From positions 38,692 to 45,033 of the forward strand of contig DJWN01000020.1 of the NCBI GenBank assembly GCA_002440975.1: 6,342 bases of DNA, written 5' to 3'. This document shows positions 4,920-6,342 of this stretch, piece after piece (within the stretch, counting starts at the first letter, position 1; every line of letters begins with the position of its first letter). The stretch is from Bacteroidales bacterium UBA6229 (lineage in GTDB: Bacteria; Bacteroidota; Bacteroidia; Bacteroidales; F082). The notes beneath the pieces were generated by a model. The model searched no databases. It saw nothing but the letters and a program-made list of their open reading frames with translations, and was not told the origin of the DNA. The translations under genes were made by a program, and so were the position numbers.

Positions 4920-5199
4920 TCGAAAAGACTGGTTTGTTGGTACAACCTATCGGGTTTGTTTTGATGATGGAATGGTAGTTGTTTTGGGGTGGGATGTTTT
5001 TCGCTTTTGCTTGATCCCGCCAGCAGAGCTGTGGGACAGGTCAAAAGCTAGCAAAAATCAAGTGTGAGCGATGCTATCCTCCCGCAGCATCTAAAACAGC
5101 GGATAATTGAAGAAGTGTGAGTCTTGAGCATACAGGGAAATCCCTCTTGCTGTCGAAGGTCGAAAGTCAGTTAAAATATTTTAAGCCAAAACTAAAAAC
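4920..5199. other. Gene-free stretch with small inverted repeats
   Basis: I see no credible gene here. Small inverted repeats are present: GATGCT/AGCATC at 5070-5091 with a 10-nt loop, and AGGGAAATCCCT at 5134-5145. A 9-bp direct repeat AAGTGTGAG occurs at about 5060 and 5113. The long - strand reading frame over 4640-5044 is made of repeat sequence and has no family features. Nothing resembles a tRNA or a known structured RNA. Confidence 0.5.
5152..5170. repeat. Remnant of the GGTCGAA/AGTC array family
   Basis: GTCGAAGGTCGAAAGTCAG is a short, two-and-a-half-unit relative of arrays A-C in the same orientation. It lies in the gene-free region and is not at the edge of a gene, unlike the other three. 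Confidence 0.6.
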
Positions 5200-5214
5200 T
5201 CCCGCTTAGCGGGA
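5200..5214 (-). terminator. Possible intrinsic terminator (TCCCGC hairpin)
   Basis: On the - strand TCCCGC-TAA-GCGGGA forms a 6-bp GC-rich stem with a 3-nt loop. It is followed by GTTTTTAGTTTT, a fair T-rich tract. It would end leftward transcription from the toxin gene, although 360 bp of other repeats lie between. The opposite strand has no T-tract. It could equally be one more dispersed palindrome. Confidence 0.4.
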
Positions 5215-5300
5215 CAAGCAGCCAAAAGCTATCATTTGCTGCCCCGCAAGTTTTCCAGCTGTTTTAGCTGCTCTTCCTGCCGCACGCCCGCCGCTCACAC

Positions 5301-5328
5301 CTGCCTACCTGGCAGTAGGTAAACCTAC
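5301..5328. repeat. Palindromic CTGCCTACC/GTAGGTAAACCTAC element
   Basis: CTGCC/GGCAG pair across 5301-5315, and GTAGGT-AA-ACCTAC is an inverted repeat at 5315-5328, giving two alternative hairpins. The sequence resembles the degenerate units in 4801-4919 and is probably a dispersed member of that family. A CAGCT-GTTTT-AGCTG hairpin lies just upstream at 5256-5270. Confidence 0.5.
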
Positions 5329-5377
5329 GCACCCAGCCCGGTGGTGATTTGTGGTGGGGGTTAGGTTTTTTTTAGCG

Positions 5378-5394
5378 CAACCCTGAAGGGGTTG
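5378..5394. repeat. REP-like hairpin CAACCCTGAAGGGGTTG, copy 1
   Basis: This 17-bp element has a 6-bp stem (CAACCC/GGGTTG) and a TGAAG loop. It is identical to the copy at 5432-5448, 54 bp away and in the same orientation. It is a short dispersed-palindrome type. No transposase of the REP-associated kind is in the window. Confidence 0.75.
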
Positions 5395-5431
5395 CTGCTA
5401 TTGTAGTAAATAGGTTAAAAAAAGGGGATTT

Positions 5432-5448
5432 CAACCCTGAAGGGGTTG
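5432..5448. repeat. REP-like hairpin CAACCCTGAAGGGGTTG, copy 2
   Basis: Second identical copy, in direct orientation. On the - strand it is followed eight bases later by a run of seven Ts (5417-5423), so this copy might also act as a weak terminator for the toxin gene. The gap between stem and T-run makes that doubtful. Confidence 0.75.
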
Positions 5449-5489
5449 TGTTATTATTGGATAGTGGTTGGTTGGGGTTGACACCTCGA

Positions 5490-5535
5490 CATCTCGACTT
5501 ACTTCGACGAGCTCAACACAGGCCGCTCGATGACC
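5490..5535. repeat. Nested repeat: CATCTCGACTT...CGCTCGATGACC split by 23 bp
   Basis: CATCTCGACTT (5490-5500) and CGCTCGATGACC (5524-5535) are the two halves that are contiguous at 727-749. Here they are separated by 23 bp beginning ACTTCGACGAGCTCAACAC, which resembles the 24-bp tandem unit (TTCGACAGGCTCAATGC). The element therefore looks like one dispersed repeat carrying another. It ends 37 bp from the stop of the toxin gene. Confidence 0.7.
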
Positions 5536-5572
5536 AATTCGCGCGACAGCGGTGTTGGTACCTATAAAGTGA

Positions 5573-6223
5573 TTATTTACTGTTTTGAACGAATTCAAGC
5601 AGGTCGAGTTTTATTATTTCCCAGTGTTTTCCTCTTAAGCAGATGGGTTCAAAGTCTTCGTCGGCATGGCTGAAGTCGGTGAGTTTTTCGATGAGGTCTG
5701 CAGTATTGTGTGTGAAAGGGTGTCGTTTTTGGTGTAATTCGATTAGCTTGGGAAGGGCGAAATCCCTCATTAATTCGTGTACATCCCAGAAATCTTTTTT
5801 ACGACCTCCCCGGCTAATTACATCCATTTTCATGGCCATTATTTCACTGATTGTTGCCAGACGAATGCCGTTGTTAAGGATATAGTTTTCTATAAAAGCG
5901 TCAGTGTAATATAAGTCCAGTTTTATTGTATCGTTTTCGTTTGGTCCAATGAAATATGTTTTACCAAAAGCAATAGGCTCATTGGATGTGGTGTAATAAT
6001 AGCTGAATTTTTTGCGCAGATACGCTTCAAAAAGGTTAAAATCCAATGAATTGTAGTCTGCATCTGTAAAAAGGTCAATATCAACCGAGATGCGATGCCC
6101 CAATTGGAGGCTTAATGCGGTGCCACCAACCAGTCTGAAGGGGTTGAATAAGGGCTCAGACATGAGTTGGTTAAGGGTGCTGAGCAAAAGGGGACTTGTT
6201 GTATTGAAAAACAATTTATCCAT
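5573..6223 (-). CDS. AbiEii/AbiGii-type nucleotidyltransferase toxin
   Basis: The 216-residue protein belongs to the AbiEii-like nucleotidyltransferase superfamily. The signature is plain: VGGTALSLQLG at 32-42 followed by SVDIDLF at 46-52 gives the GG[ST]...DxD active site (Asp48, Asp50), with the third acidic residue likely Asp103 in IKLDLYY. The conserved block AMKMDVISRGGRKKDFWDVHEL at about 130-150 supplies the basic KKD..D motif. Family members are toxins of abortive-infection-type toxin-antitoxin pairs that transfer nucleotides; the target for this branch is not known to me. The length is usual for short family members, and all catalytic positions are present, so it appears intact. ATG 6223 lies 8 nt inside the upstream reading frame (translational coupling), and the conserved region begins about 30 residues in. 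The codons are more A/T-rich than those of the Wzi-like and FemAB-like genes. Confidence 0.88.
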   Translation of the reverse strand: MDKLFFNTTSPLLLSTLNQLMSEPLFNPFRLVGGTALSLQLGHRISVDIDLFTDADYNSLDFNLFEAYLRKKFSYYYTTSNEPIAFGKTYFIGPNENDTIKLDLYYTDAFIENYILNNGIRLATISEIMAMKMDVISRGGRKKDFWDVHELMRDFALPKLIELHQKRHPFTHNTADLIEKLTDFSHADEDFEPICLRGKHWEIIKLDLLEFVQNSK

Positions 6224-6341
6224 TGCTCTGTAAAGCTAATGTGATGGTTTCTTTGCCGTAAAAACGGATGATTTCATCTTTTTCTGTTTGGTTTCCTTTG
6301 TCAAAGACCCTTTTGATTACTGCGTTTTTGTGTTTTTGCCA
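6216..6341 (-). CDS. Partial probable antitoxin gene (DUF6922-like), C-terminal end
   Basis: The - strand frame is open from the right edge and encodes 41 residues to a TAA at 6218-6216. The fragment contains WQKHKNAVIKRVFDKGNQ and DEIIRFYGKETI. It resembles small Bacteroidota proteins encoded just before AbiEii-like toxins (W...N...I.RV...G....I..YGKE.I), which I know as DUF6922. Its stop overlaps the toxin start by 8 nt, the usual antitoxin-first layout. The tail after the YGKE block is short (TLALQSNG), so the protein may end early compared with relatives. The N-terminus and promoter are outside the window. Pairing with the toxin is inferred from position and motif. Confidence 0.6.
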   Translation of the reverse strand, partial: WQKHKNAVIKRVFDKGNQTEKDEIIRFYGKETITLALQSNG

Positions 6342-6342
6342 G

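Noticed and set aside
4640..5044. A 134-residue - strand ORF over the 24-bp tandem repeats
   Set aside because: It is made of repeat translations (IEPVEMRC-like strings) plus low-complexity sequence and shows no domain, signal peptide or conserved motif.
5050..5330. A structured RNA or tRNA in the gene-free region
   Set aside because: The hairpins there are short and independent; no cloverleaf, T-arm motif or known riboswitch core could be found.

Overview
The window looks like a chromosomal accessory region of a Bacteroidota bacterium. The evidence is: promoter-like TAnnTTTG boxes in place of E. coli-type -10 boxes, no clear Shine-Dalgarno sequences, a Wzi/RemB-type outer-membrane protein, a stand-alone 23S-IVP-type four-helix-bundle protein, an AbiEii-type toxin pair, and intergenic spaces packed with short palindromic and tandem repeats. 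The species cannot be told from this sequence.

Layout. Positions 1-75 hold the last 24 codons of an unidentified + strand gene. A consensus Bacteroidota promoter (125-155) then leads into a small exosortase/archaeosortase-family membrane protease (174-758, +). Facing it on the - strand are, in transcription order, a Wzi/RemB-like outer-membrane beta-barrel protein (4575-2875), a membrane-anchored FemAB/GNAT-like transferase (2806-1427, TTG start) and a four-helix-bundle protein (1258-908). About 1 kb without genes (4576-5572) is filled with repeat families: four perfect 24-bp tandem units, a cluster of nested palindromes, paired CAACCC...GGGTTG hairpins, a nested double repeat, and a possible terminator. 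At the right edge an AbiEii-like nucleotidyltransferase toxin (6223-5573, -) overlaps the end of its probable antitoxin gene, which runs off the window (6341-6216).

Function. The exosortase, the FemAB-like protein (a family known to accompany exosortases) and the Wzi-like protein (a family tied to capsule or surface polysaccharide, and in flavobacteria to gliding) suggest a cell-envelope locus for surface protein sorting and exopolysaccharide display. No sorting substrate with a C-terminal recognition tail is visible in the window.

The most striking structure is a family of GGTCTGAA/AGTCGAA arrays placed at gene borders (764-901, 1295-1376, 2847-2884, with a remnant at 5152-5170). A perfect 23-bp direct repeat brackets the four-helix-bundle gene with its promoter, and a perfect 30-bp direct repeat brackets the FemAB-like gene. 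The genes therefore look like separate cassettes joined by repeat linkers, open to loss or gain by recombination.
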